Positions 52,532 through 61,487 of a DNA stretch of 64,000 nucleotides are shown piece after piece (the first letter of the stretch is position 1; every line of letters begins with the position of its first letter). The notes beneath the pieces were generated by a model that ran no database searches, was not told the DNA's origin, and worked only from the letters and a program-made list of their open reading frames with translations. The stretch covers positions 30,807-94,806 of the forward strand of contig NZ_RZMW01000009.1 in NCBI RefSeq assembly GCF_003992625.1. The letters run 5' to 3'. This stretch comes from Pelagibacterium lentulum. GTDB lineage: Bacteria > Pseudomonadota > Alphaproteobacteria > Rhizobiales > Devosiaceae. The position numbers and the translations under genes were made by a program.

Positions 52532-52951
52532 CTATTTGGCCTCGACGTCGATGATCTGCGCGCCGCGTTCAAATGTATTGCCAACCGTGCAGATGGCATG
52601 TGCCTCGTCGATAAGTTGCTGACGCTCCTCGGATGTAAAGTCTCCCTCGATCGCAAAGCTGCAGGCAAAGCGTTCAACCCGCGAGGGTTCATCGGCGGCC
52701 TTTGTATGGGTCACGTCAACAGCCACTTCTGTCAGCCTGTTGCCCCAGCCAAATTTGCGCGCCGCGATGCGCACGCTCAAAACAAGGCAACCGGCAAGCG
52801 CGGCATCCATGAATTCGAGCGGGGTCAATCCTTCATCGGTTGCAAGCCCGGCAAGATCGACAGAGGTGCCCGAATGCGCCGTGATGCGTCCCCTGCCCGT
52901 TCCACCAAGCCAGGCACCGACCGTCGCGGAGCGGGTGGTAATCTTAACCAT
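52532..52951 (-). CDS. OsmC family protein
   Basis: 139 residues from ATG 52951, AAGGA 8 nt upstream; the longer open frame is not family-like. OsmC/Ohr proteins detoxify organic hydroperoxides with two Cys, seen here in LAGCLVLSVRIAAR and in EAHAICTVGNTF. Substrate cannot be told from YhfA-type members. First gene of a two-gene operon with the CMD-like protein. Confidence 0.87.
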   Translation of the reverse strand: MVKITTRSATVGAWLGGTGRGRITAHSGTSVDLAGLATDEGLTPLEFMDAALAGCLVLSVRIAARKFGWGNRLTEVAVDVTHTKAADEPSRVERFACSFAIEGDFTSEERQQLIDEAHAICTVGNTFERGAQIIDVEAK

Positions 52952-53188
52952 CGAAATATCCTTCTTTCCAATTGCAGGCTTTGCCGCTGCGGGTGACAAA
53001 CATGTTAACCTGTCGCATGATCTGTTCGGCATTGAAAATGCAGAATGCCATTTCGTAAACCCCTGCAAATACAAAAAAATTAAGCGGCAGGAGATGGTGC
53101 GGAGAGCATCGCTAAGGAATAGAATTCTAATCACATTCGGTGGGCTGGCACTTGGAAAACGGCCCCATCATGCAAGGAGCAAAGTCTC

Positions 53189-54694
53189 ATGTCCCTTCCC
53201 CTTCTAACAAAAAAAGTGCTCGCCGGAGCCGCGTTGACCGCCGTAGCGGTAGCAGCCCCATTCGCTGCTTTCGGGCAGGATGCCAATCCCGATGCAATCA
53301 TTCGTATCGGCTCGCTCTATGAGCCTCAAAACCTCGACAATACCGCAGGTGCCGGACAAGGCATTACAGAAGCCTTTAACGGCAATGTCTATGAAGGCCT
53401 GTTCCGTCTGACCGATGCTGGCGATGTAGAAGATGTTTTGGTCGAGACCTATGAGATCAGCGAGAACGGGCTGACCTATACCTTTACCCTGCGCGATGGC
53501 GTGACCTTCCATTCGGGTGATCCGTTGACCGCCCAGGACGTAAAATTTTCTATTGAGCGCGTTATTGCGCCCGAGTCTCAAAGTTCGCGCAAAAGCAGCC
53601 TTGCCACCATCGAGAATATCGAGGCTGTCGATGATCGCACGGTCGTCATTACGCTTTCGCAGCGGTCGATTTCGCTGCCCTATAATCTGAGCTATGTCTG
53701 GATCGTCAACGACGCGGCAACAGAGTTGACATCGTCGGCAGATGGCACCGGGCCCTATCGGCTCGATGAGTGGCGCCGCGGGTCCTCGCTTAGCCTCACC
53801 CGCTTTGATGACTATTGGGGGCAAGCGCCTGCCAATGGTGGCGTGGTCCTTACCTATTTCACGGAAGCGACAGCCCAGAACAATGCGCTTTTGACCGGCG
53901 CCATCGATATTATCCCGGCGGTGCAAAGCCCGGACTCGCTTGCCCTGTTTGAGGGCAATCCCGAATTCAACGTCACCGAAGGCGCATCCACGACCAAGCA
54001 ATTGCTGGCCTATAATGACCGGATCGAACCCTTCAGCAATGTCAACGTCCGCAAGGCACTGGCACGTGCGATCAACAAGGAGCGTCTGCTCGATTCCATC
54101 TGGGGCGGATACGGCACCCTGATCGGGTCCTTCGTTCCGCCCACCGACCCTTGGTACGTCGATCTTACAGATGTCGATCCATACGATCCCGAAAGCGCCC
54201 GCGCGCTGCTCGAAGAGGCCGGCTATGGCGAGGGCTTCCGCTTCACTGTCGATACGCCCAATTACGATCCGCACCCCATCGTCGCCCAGTTCGTGCAGAA
54301 CGAATTGGCCCAGATTGGCGTGACCATGGACATAAACCTGATCACGGCCAACGAATGGTACACCAAGATCTATCAGGCGCAGGATTTCGAGGCGACCTTC
54401 CAGGAACACGTCAATCACCGCGATATCGTTTTTTACGGCAACCCGAACTTTTATTGGGGCTATGACAACGCCGAAGTGATCGCGTTGATTGCCTCGGCCG
54501 AGGCAAGCGAAACCGTTGACGAGCAGGTGGAAAAGCTGACACAAGCCAACCGCATCATTGCAGAGGAAGCGGCCAGCAACTGGCTTTATCTCTATCCGCA
54601 GATCGTGGTATCGAGGGCCAATGTGAGCGGGTATCCGATCAACGGGCTGAACTCGCAATTTTTCGCCTATGACATTGAAAAGAGCGGGCAATAA
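53189..54694 (+). CDS. ABC transporter substrate-binding protein, family 5 (peptide/nickel type)
   Basis: 501-residue periplasmic protein. The signal peptide is about 30 residues, ending AAFG/QD. SBP_bac_5 features: ENGLTYTFTLRDGVTFHSGDPLTAQDVKFSIER and the family region RKALARAINKERL. AAGGAG precedes the ATG. Leads a five-gene operon (binding protein, two permeases, two ATPases). Substrate class is dipeptide, oligopeptide, nickel or similar and cannot be narrowed. Confidence 0.92.
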   Translation: MSLPLLTKKVLAGAALTAVAVAAPFAAFGQDANPDAIIRIGSLYEPQNLDNTAGAGQGITEAFNGNVYEGLFRLTDAGDVEDVLVETYEISENGLTYTFTLRDGVTFHSGDPLTAQDVKFSIERVIAPESQSSRKSSLATIENIEAVDDRTVVITLSQRSISLPYNLSYVWIVNDAATELTSSADGTGPYRLDEWRRGSSLSLTRFDDYWGQAPANGGVVLTYFTEATAQNNALLTGAIDIIPAVQSPDSLALFEGNPEFNVTEGASTTKQLLAYNDRIEPFSNVNVRKALARAINKERLLDSIWGGYGTLIGSFVPPTDPWYVDLTDVDPYDPESARALLEEAGYGEGFRFTVDTPNYDPHPIVAQFVQNELAQIGVTMDINLITANEWYTKIYQAQDFEATFQEHVNHRDIVFYGNPNFYWGYDNAEVIALIASAEASETVDEQVEKLTQANRIIAEEAASNWLYLYPQIVVSRANVSGYPINGLNSQFFAYDIEKSGQ

Positions 54695-54727
54695 AAGCCG
54701 CGCCGGACCGGCAGAAAGGACAGCGAC

Positions 54728-55690
54728 ATTCTCGTCTATCTTATTCGCCGGTTCGTTATCCTGCTGTTCTCGCTGGCAATCGCCTCGGTTGTACTTTTTG
54801 TGCTGCTGCGGCTTTTGCCCGGCGACCCGGCCAGCTCACTGATTGCAGTCGGAGCCGATGCCGAGCAGATTGCCGCTGCAAGGCGTCAGGTCGGCTCCGA
54901 CCTGCCTCTGTTCCAGCAATTTATTCAATTCGTCTCAGGCCTTGCCCGATTTGATCTCGGCACGTCCTTTATCAGCCGTACCTCGGTTGCCGACGAAATC
55001 TTTGCGCGTCTGACGGTAACAGTGCCGCTCACACTTATGGCGTTTTGCCTGGCCGTCGTGATTGCCGTGCCGCTTGGGATCATCGCCGCGGTGAAATCCG
55101 ACAAATGGTATGGCGCTGCGATTTCGACCATTTCGCAATTGGGCATCGCCATTCCGGTTTTCTGGGTCGGTATCCTCCTGGTTGCAATGTTTGCAGTCAA
55201 TTTCCGCATTTTTCCCTCCGGTGGATTCCCGCACGGTGGTTGGGCCAATCCCGGCGCCGTTATCCATGCACTGGCATTGCCAACCTTGACGATTGCAATC
55301 GTTATGTCCGCCTCACTTCTGCGCTATGTGCGGGCCGCCACCCTGGATGTGCTCGGCAGTGATTATCTGCGCACCGCGCGTGCCATGGGGTCGGGTTTTA
55401 CTGAAGCACTGTTGCGTCATGGCCTTCGTAATGGCGCGGTGCCGGTCGTTTCGATCCTCGGGATTGAACTGGCGACAACCTTTCTTGGTGCGGTTGTCGT
55501 CGAGCGCGTTTTCACGCTACCGGGCCTTGGTTCGATGCTCCTGCTTGCCATCGAACAGCGCGATTATCCCAATATGCAGGGTGTTTTGTTCATCTCAACA
55601 CTCATCGTGCTGCTCGTCGGATTTGCAGCAGACATTATTCAGCGCCTGATCGATCCGCGCTTGCGCGGCACCCGGCGCGGGGACGCATGA
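54728..55690 (+). CDS. ABC transporter permease (DppB type), apparent ATT start
   Basis: About 320 residues if translation starts at ATT 54728, where AAAGGA ends 7 nt upstream. The N-terminus LVYLIRRFVILLFSLAIASV is a textbook first helix of DppB permeases, and it runs straight into LLRLLPGDPASSL. No ATG, GTG or TTG lies between the upstream stop (54692-54694) and 54728. The next conventional start, GTG 54800, would remove the first helix. Other motifs: ELATTFLGAVVVERVFTLPGLGSMLL. The last 4 nt overlap the next gene. Confidence 0.88.
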   Translation: MLVYLIRRFVILLFSLAIASVVLFVLLRLLPGDPASSLIAVGADAEQIAAARRQVGSDLPLFQQFIQFVSGLARFDLGTSFISRTSVADEIFARLTVTVPLTLMAFCLAVVIAVPLGIIAAVKSDKWYGAAISTISQLGIAIPVFWVGILLVAMFAVNFRIFPSGGFPHGGWANPGAVIHALALPTLTIAIVMSASLLRYVRAATLDVLGSDYLRTARAMGSGFTEALLRHGLRNGAVPVVSILGIELATTFLGAVVVERVFTLPGLGSMLLLAIEQRDYPNMQGVLFISTLIVLLVGFAADIIQRLIDPRLRGTRRGDA

Positions 55691-56550
55691 TGACCACCGA
55701 GCCTCTCGATGTTACCGCGATCCGCAAGAGCCGCCGCAAACTGCCGCCAACGCTTGTGGCCGGATTGGTGCTTGTGGGCATTCACGTTATTATCGCCGTG
55801 CTGACCCTATTTTGGACCCCTTACGGACCAACCGAAATGGCGGGCGGGCGGCTCGAAGCGCCTTCATTGGCCCATTGGGCAGGCACCGACCGCATCGGGC
55901 GCGATCTTTTCACCCAGATCATGATCGGCTCGCGCATTGCGATTATGGTCGGTGCTGGAGCCGTCGCCATCGGCGCAGCGATCGGGGTTACGCTTGGCGT
56001 ACTTGCTGCCTTTGCCACCCGTACGCTCGACGATGCGCTGGCAGCGACGCTCGATATCCTGATCGCCTTCCCCACGCTTTTGCTGGCGATGCTGGTTGTC
56101 GCGGCGAGCGATGGCGCAAGCCTTGGTGCGGCCATTCTCGCGCTGGGCATTGCCATTTCCGCCATTGTCGCGCGCCTGACCCGTATTCTGGTCAAGCGCG
56201 TCTTGGAAATGGATTACATCACGGCGGCCCGGACATCGGGAACGTCATGGCCGCGCATTATCATCGAACACCTGCTGCCCAATATCTGGCCGACGCTGCT
56301 CGTCAATTTCGCCCTGCAATTCGGCCTCGCTGTCATTGCCGAGGCCTCGCTATCTTATCTGGGGCTGGGCGCGCCGCCGCCAAACGCCTCATGGGGCCGT
56401 TTGCTGCAGGAAGCGCAGGGCACGGTTTATACCGCGCCCTTTGGTGCGGTGGCGCCGGGGATTGCGCTGGTTATTCTGGTAATCGGCATGAACCTTCTGG
56501 CAGACGGCTTGCGTGATTTCGGTGATCCGACCCGGAGGCGCAGCAGATGA
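55687..56550 (+). CDS. ABC transporter permease (DppC type)
   Basis: 287 residues with about six hydrophobic segments. N-terminal RRKLPPTLVAGLVLVGIHVIIAV; HWAGTDRIGRDLFTQIMIGSRIAI is the DppC motif (GTDxxGRDxxSRxxxGxR type), and the EAA-like loop is DYITAARTSGTSWPRIIIEHLLPNI. Overlaps both neighbours by ATGA. Forms the membrane channel with the previous permease. Confidence 0.92.
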   Translation: MMTTEPLDVTAIRKSRRKLPPTLVAGLVLVGIHVIIAVLTLFWTPYGPTEMAGGRLEAPSLAHWAGTDRIGRDLFTQIMIGSRIAIMVGAGAVAIGAAIGVTLGVLAAFATRTLDDALAATLDILIAFPTLLLAMLVVAASDGASLGAAILALGIAISAIVARLTRILVKRVLEMDYITAARTSGTSWPRIIIEHLLPNIWPTLLVNFALQFGLAVIAEASLSYLGLGAPPPNASWGRLLQEAQGTVYTAPFGAVAPGIALVILVIGMNLLADGLRDFGDPTRRRSR

Positions 56551-57356
56551 GTGCTGTGCTCAAGATTGAAAATCTTTGCGTTCATGCGGGCAACCAGCAA
56601 CTGGTCTCGGACGTATCGTTCGCCATAAATCCCGGCGAGCGCTGGGGGCTGATCGGGGAATCGGGCTCGGGAAAATCGCTTACCGCCATGGCGAGCATCG
56701 GCCTCTTGCCATCGGCACTTTCTGCTTCGGGAACGATCGAGCTAGACGGGCAGCCGGTTCATGCTCTTTCCGAGCGTGCGCTATCGCGGCTGCGGGGAGA
56801 TGCAGCAGCAGTGGTTTTTCAAGAACCGCTGACAGCGCTCGACCCGCTTATGCGCCTGGGCAAGCAAACGGCCGAGCCTATCCGACGCCGCATGTATCGG
56901 CGAGGAGAGCCACTGGATCGCAAGTCCATCCAACGCGAAGTCATCGCCCTTTTTGAGCGCGTAGCCCTGCCGGAACCCGAGCGTATCGCTCGCGCCTATC
57001 CGCACGAGATTTCCGGCGGCCAGCGTCAACGCGTGGCCATTGCCATGGCGCTGGCCTGCAAGCCAAAGCTGCTTATTGCCGATGAACCGACCACCGCGCT
57101 TGACGTTACCACCCAAGCCGAAATTCTCGATCTGCTCGGCAAATTGGTTTCCGAATTTGGCATGGCATTGCTCTTTATCAGCCACGATCTGCCGGTCGTC
57201 GCCAATGTCGCAGACACTGTGATCGTCATGCGTGAAGGCGCGGTTGTTGAACGCGGCACGCCACGTTCCGTGCTCACTGCCCCCCAACACGATTATACAA
57301 AATTGCTCGTTGCCGCTGCGGCAAAGTTCGATGACGCACTGGCAGGCCGGACATGA
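56547..57356 (+). CDS. ABC transporter ATP-binding protein (DppD type)
   Basis: 269 residues. Walker [12 protein letters not shown]-loop [12 protein letters not shown], signature [12 protein letters not shown], Walker [13 protein letters not shown], switch [10 protein letters not shown]. Shorter than most DppD/OppD proteins (about 320-330): it lacks the C-terminal oligo_HPY extension. Overlaps the preceding permease and the next ATPase by 4 nt each. Confidence 0.92.
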   Translation: MSAVLKIENLCVHAGNQQLVSDVSFAINPGERWGLIGESGSGKSLTAMASIGLLPSALSASGTIELDGQPVHALSERALSRLRGDAAAVVFQEPLTALDPLMRLGKQTAEPIRRRMYRRGEPLDRKSIQREVIALFERVALPEPERIARAYPHEISGGQRQRVAIAMALACKPKLLIADEPTTALDVTTQAEILDLLGKLVSEFGMALLFISHDLPVVANVADTVIVMREGAVVERGTPRSVLTAPQHDYTKLLVAAAAKFDDALAGRT

Positions 57357-58099
57357 ATTTGCTCGACGTTGAAAACTTGGCCTTTGGCTACGCAAAGGAT
57401 CGCCAGATTCTCAAAGAGGTCAGCTTTGCGGTGCAGCGGGGCGTCAATGTCGGGCTTGTCGGCGAATCCGGGTCAGGCAAGTCGACAATCCTGCGCCTCT
57501 TGCTTGGGCTCGAGCGTGCGCAAGGCGGCCAAATCCGGTTTTCCGGCCAAGTGGTCGACCCCAAGGATCGCAATTTCATGCGAGCCTATCGCAAATCGGT
57601 GCAACCCGTTTTCCAGGACCCTTATTCTTCGCTCGATCCGCGCCAGCGTGTCGATGCGATTATCAGCGAGCCGCTGCGCTCGCTCAAGGTCGATGTTGAT
57701 CACAGCCGGGCGGTCGATGCGGCGCTTGAGGCCGTCGGCTTGCCGCGCGATGCGCAAAAGCGCTATCCCCACGAGTTTTCCGGTGGTCAGCGCCAGCGTA
57801 TCGCCATCGCGCGTGCCATCGTTTCACGGCCCGATCTGCTACTGGCCGATGAGGCGGTGAGCGCGCTCGACCTTTCGACCCGCGTACGCATTGTCGATCT
57901 GTTCAAGCGTCTGTCGGAAACGTTGACCGTGGTACTGGTGTCGCACGACCTTGGGGTTGTTGCCGCGCTTTGCGAAGAGATCATTATTCTCGAGCGCGGC
58001 ACTATCGTGGAGCAAGGCAAGACGCGCGAAATCCTCGCCGCGCCACGACACCCTTATACTCAGCGACTGCTCAATTCTATCCCTCGGCTCAAGGCGTGA
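57353..58099 (+). CDS. ABC transporter ATP-binding protein (DppF type)
   Basis: 248 residues. Walker [11 protein letters not shown]-loop PVFQDPYSSLDPRQRV, signature FSGGQRQRIAIA, Walker B LLLADEAVSALD (the expected EP is EA), switch LVSHDLGVVA. Also lacks the C-terminal extension. Last gene of the operon; the DppD/DppF pair should form a heterodimeric ATPase. Confidence 0.91.
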   Translation: MNLLDVENLAFGYAKDRQILKEVSFAVQRGVNVGLVGESGSGKSTILRLLLGLERAQGGQIRFSGQVVDPKDRNFMRAYRKSVQPVFQDPYSSLDPRQRVDAIISEPLRSLKVDVDHSRAVDAALEAVGLPRDAQKRYPHEFSGGQRQRIAIARAIVSRPDLLLADEAVSALDLSTRVRIVDLFKRLSETLTVVLVSHDLGVVAALCEEIIILERGTIVEQGKTREILAAPRHPYTQRLLNSIPRLKA

Positions 58100-58153
58100 T
58101 AGCCTAAAAGACCTAAGGCGCTGATGGTGCACTTAAAAAGCTCCAGCTTCCAC

Positions 58154-58169
58154 TTGCACGCCCGTGCAA
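58154..58169. promoter_or_regulatory. Palindrome upstream of the AfuABC-like operon
   Basis: TTGCACG-CC-CGTGCAA is a perfect 7-bp inverted repeat 14 nt before the Pho box. It may be an extra operator or a terminator for the preceding operon; no T-run follows on the plus strand. Confidence 0.4.
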
Positions 58170-58182
58170 AAATGCTAGGCTC

Positions 58183-58200
58183 TTGTCATTCCGCTGTCAT
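58183..58200 (+). promoter_or_regulatory. Pho box upstream of the AfuABC-like operon
   Basis: TTGTCAT-TCCG-CTGTCAT: two PhoB half-sites at the exact 11-nt period, matching CTGTCAY at 6 and 7 of 7 positions, in the direction of the operon and 50 nt before its first ATG. Confidence 0.8.
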
Positions 58201-58250
58201 GAGAGGGCAATAAGCCCCGTTACATCACGCGGACAAAAGGGAGAGATATC

Positions 58251-59276
58251 ATGATCCGTTCCGTTGCCCTCACCGGGCTTGCAGCTATGTCGATTTTCGG
58301 CTCGGCCGGTATGGCCAATGCTCAATCCGGCGAACTCGTTCTTTATTGCGCTGCCGATGAAAGCATCTGTCGCTTGCTCTCGGAAAGCTTCCAGCGCGAA
58401 ACCGGCATCAACGTTCTGATGACCCGCCGTTCGTCCGGGGAAACCTATGCCCAGATCAAGGCCGAAGAAGGCCAGCCGCGCGGCGATGTGTGGTGGGGCG
58501 GTACCGGCGATCCGCATTTGCAGGCCGCACAGGAAGGGCTCACTGCGGCTTATGAATCCCCGATGCTGGCCGAGTTGCAGGACTGGGCCGTACGCCAGGC
58601 TGAATCTGCCGGCTATCGAACCGTTGGCGTTTATGCCGGTGCGCTGGGCTATGGCTATAACACCGATCTCATCGATCCCAATTCCGAGAACGCCCCCCAG
58701 TGCTGGGCCGACCTGCTCGATGAAGCCTATCGCGACGAAATCCAGGTCGCCAACCCGAATTCATCCGGTACTGCCTATACATTGTTGGCAACGCTGGTGC
58801 AGTTGATGGGCGAAGACGAAGCCTTTGAGTATCTCACTGCGCTCAACGACAACATTTCCCAATATACAAGCTCGGGTTCTGCTCCGATCCGTGCCGCGGG
58901 TACGGGGGAAAGCTCCATCGGCATCGTCTTCATGCATGACGCCGTGGCGCAGGCCGTAATGGGCTCGCCCATTCAAACCGTCGCGCCATGCGAAGGCACG
59001 GGCTATGAAATCGGTTCGATGAGCATAATCGAAGGCGGTCCGAACCCGGAAAACGCTCGCATTTTCTATGACTGGGTGTTGACTCCGGAGGCGCAGGAGC
59101 TGGGCGCGCAGGCCAATTCCTTCCAGGTGCCGTCCAATGTGAATGCGGCAACACCGCCTGAATCGCCAAACCTCGAAGACATTCTGCTTATCGACTACGA
59201 TTTCGACCTTTACGGCTCGTCCGAAGAACGGGCCCGGCTTCTTGCTCGTTGGGACGCTGAAATCGGTTCACTGTGA
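58251..59276 (+). CDS. ABC transporter substrate-binding protein, Fe3+/AfuA type
   Basis: 341-residue SBP_bac_8/13-like protein. Signal peptide with cleavage likely after residue 24 (ANA/QS). Features: CAADESICRL (two Cys), WWGGTGDPHLQAA, YTSSGSAPIRAAGTGESSIGIVFMHDAVAQ. The HD pair is residues 229-230, that is mature 205-206, and Glu-253 is mature 229. From memory, AfuA of Actinobacillus uses His-205, Asp-206 and Glu-229 for sugar-phosphate binding; this should be verified. With a Pho box upstream, a hexose-phosphate or organophosphate substrate is more likely than iron. Confidence 0.85.
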   Translation: MIRSVALTGLAAMSIFGSAGMANAQSGELVLYCAADESICRLLSESFQRETGINVLMTRRSSGETYAQIKAEEGQPRGDVWWGGTGDPHLQAAQEGLTAAYESPMLAELQDWAVRQAESAGYRTVGVYAGALGYGYNTDLIDPNSENAPQCWADLLDEAYRDEIQVANPNSSGTAYTLLATLVQLMGEDEAFEYLTALNDNISQYTSSGSAPIRAAGTGESSIGIVFMHDAVAQAVMGSPIQTVAPCEGTGYEIGSMSIIEGGPNPENARIFYDWVLTPEAQELGAQANSFQVPSNVNAATPPESPNLEDILLIDYDFDLYGSSEERARLLARWDAEIGSL

Positions 59277-61477
59277 AGCAGGTCTTCCGCACAATAAATC
59301 AGGTTGGCGGCCTTTGGCTCTTGTTGGGCCTTACCGCCGTCCTGATCCTCCCCTGGTATAAGGTTGCGCCCCCCGAACTGGTTTCGGGTGGCGCCCTTTC
59401 CGATGCCGCTCTATTTCAGGCTCTGGCAGGCCGCGCATGGCTATGGCCCCCGGTACTGGGCATTCTGGCCCTTGCGGGATTGCGCGTCGCGCGGGGGGAG
59501 CGCTGGCAGGCAGACGATTTGGTTCTGCCCATCGCTGGCACGAGTTTTCTTTTCTTTCTGTTTCAGGCCTTTGCCATCGGTCTGCGAGGGCCCGCCATAC
59601 CCGCGCTGGGCGAAGCCTTTCCTGCTGCCATGCTTGGCCAGACCGGGCTCGGCTGGGGCGGCTTTGCACTCGGCGCGGCACTTGTTGGGATTATCGCCGA
59701 CAGTCTAGCTGCGCGCGGATTTTGCCGCGGTGAGCGCTTTGGCGCCAATGCGGTGATCTTTGTTGTCGCGCTTTTGCTGCTGTTTGTCTTTTTCCCCATC
59801 ATCCGTCTGGCAAGCGCAGCACTGTTCACGCCCGAAGGCGTGTTCCAGCCCGGCGTCTTTATAGAGCGCGCCCTTGCCCCCGATCTTTGGAATATCGATT
59901 GTTTGACCGGCGGTTCGCGCTGCGGCGTTGTGATCAATACGCTGATTTTGGGCATTACCTCCGCAACACTTTCTACAGCACTGGGGCTGGCGCTGGCGTT
60001 GCTCGTGGCGCGCACGGGGTTTCGGTTCAAGGGCGCTCTAAGAGCCATTTCGATCCTGCCCATCATTACCCCCCCTTTTGTGGTGGGCGTCGCAATCATC
60101 GTTCTGTTCGGACGCACCGGCGTTGTTACCGGATGGCTCGACATGCTTTTCGGTATTCCGCCCACGCGTTGGATCTATGGCCTTCCGGGCATTGTTCTTG
60201 CGCAAGTATTGGCCTTTGCGCCCATCACGTTTCTTGTATTGCTGGGCACGGTTGAAGCGATCAACCCAACGCTTGAAGAGGCCTCAAAGACCCTTGGCGC
60301 GAAACCCTTTGCGACCTTCCGCACCATCACCTGGCCGCTGCTGCGTCCCGGTTTGGCGGCCGCCTTCCTCTTGGCCTTTATCGAAAGCCTTGCGGATTTC
60401 GGCAATCCCATCGTGCTGGGGGGCGGCTATGACGTACTTTCGATCCGCATTTTCTTTGCGGTAGTCGGCGCACGCTATGACCTTGGCAATGCGGCCGTGC
60501 TCTCGATCATTCTCTTGACGATGACGCTCGGCGCCTTCTGGCTCCAGACGCAATGGCTGGGCCGCAAGTCTTATGTAACGGTAACGGGCAAATCCGACGC
60601 CGGGCTTGCCGCGCAATTGCCCACCCCGCTCAAGCGCACCGCCTATATGGTTGTTATCCCCTGGGTGCTGTTTACCCTCGGCGTTTACCTGATCGTCATG
60701 GTAGGCGGCTTTGTAAACGATATCGGCCGCTGGGATCTCACCCCGACCTTCCGGCATCTTAACACGGCCTTTTCCTTTGAAATCGGCGAACGTGGGCTAC
60801 AGCTTTTCGGCTCCGCGTGGAACTCGCTGCAGACGACACTGCTGGTCTCGGCCATTGCAGCGCCTCTAACAACCGCAATCGGTATTTTGACGGCCTATCT
60901 GATCTCACGGCAATCGTTTGTGGGAAAGCAGGCGTTTGAATTCGGGACCATGCTCAGCTTTGCCATCCCCGGCACGGTCGTGGGCGTATCTTATGTTGCG
61001 GCCTTCAACATTCCCCCTGTCGACATCACCGGGACCATGGCAATTCTTGTGATCTGTTTCATGTTCCGCAATATGCCGGTCGGTATGCGCGCCGGGATTG
61101 CCGCGCTCAGCCAGATCGACAAGAGCATGGAAGAGGCCAGCCAGACCCTTGGGGCCAACGGCTTTACCACCTTGCGCACCATCGTTCTGCCGCTTATCCG
61201 CCCTGCGGTCTTTACCTCGATGGTCTATGCCTTTGTAACCGCAATGACAGCTGTTTCTGCAGTGATCTTTCTGGTCAGCGCGCGGCATAACATGGCGACA
61301 GCTTATATCATGGGACGGGTGGAAAACGGGGAATTTGCGCTCGCCATCGCCTATTCGGCGGTGCTGATGGTCATCATGATCATTTCAATCGTGCTGATCC
61401 AATTCCTTGTGGGCAAACGGCAGTTGGGCCGACGGGCCGAATTGCAAAGTGTGACCGCGCCAACCGCGGCAGAATAG
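59273..61477 (+). CDS. ABC transporter permease, fused two-domain (AfuB/FbpB type)
   Basis: 734 residues, GTG start at 59273 overlapping the binding protein's stop. About four extra hydrophobic segments at the N-terminus, then two BPD_transp_1 domains with EAA loops: EEASKTLGAKPFATFRTITWPLLRPG (first) and EEASQTLGANGFTTLRTIVLPLIRP (second). The fused layout and size match AfuB. It should form the whole channel alone. TAG at 61475-61477 lies 10 nt before the ATPase ATG. Confidence 0.92.
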   Translation: MKQVFRTINQVGGLWLLLGLTAVLILPWYKVAPPELVSGGALSDAALFQALAGRAWLWPPVLGILALAGLRVARGERWQADDLVLPIAGTSFLFFLFQAFAIGLRGPAIPALGEAFPAAMLGQTGLGWGGFALGAALVGIIADSLAARGFCRGERFGANAVIFVVALLLLFVFFPIIRLASAALFTPEGVFQPGVFIERALAPDLWNIDCLTGGSRCGVVINTLILGITSATLSTALGLALALLVARTGFRFKGALRAISILPIITPPFVVGVAIIVLFGRTGVVTGWLDMLFGIPPTRWIYGLPGIVLAQVLAFAPITFLVLLGTVEAINPTLEEASKTLGAKPFATFRTITWPLLRPGLAAAFLLAFIESLADFGNPIVLGGGYDVLSIRIFFAVVGARYDLGNAAVLSIILLTMTLGAFWLQTQWLGRKSYVTVTGKSDAGLAAQLPTPLKRTAYMVVIPWVLFTLGVYLIVMVGGFVNDIGRWDLTPTFRHLNTAFSFEIGERGLQLFGSAWNSLQTTLLVSAIAAPLTTAIGILTAYLISRQSFVGKQAFEFGTMLSFAIPGTVVGVSYVAAFNIPPVDITGTMAILVICFMFRNMPVGMRAGIAALSQIDKSMEEASQTLGANGFTTLRTIVLPLIRPAVFTSMVYAFVTAMTAVSAVIFLVSARHNMATAYIMGRVENGEFALAIAYSAVLMVIMIISIVLIQFLVGKRQLGRRAELQSVTAPTAAE

Positions 61478-61487
61478 GAAGATGACC

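Noticed and set aside
53204..54691. A 495-codon open frame on the minus strand opposite the family-5 binding-protein gene
   Set aside because: It mirrors the real gene's GC-rich codon pattern, has no recognisable domain, and the plus-strand protein has a clear signal peptide and SBP_bac_5 motifs.
58183..58200. Iron-responsive box (RirA or Irr type) upstream of the Fe3+-type ABC operon
   Set aside because: The sequence is two direct TGTCAT-type repeats at 11-nt spacing, which is a Pho box pattern; no TGA-N9-TCA or ICE-like motif was found.
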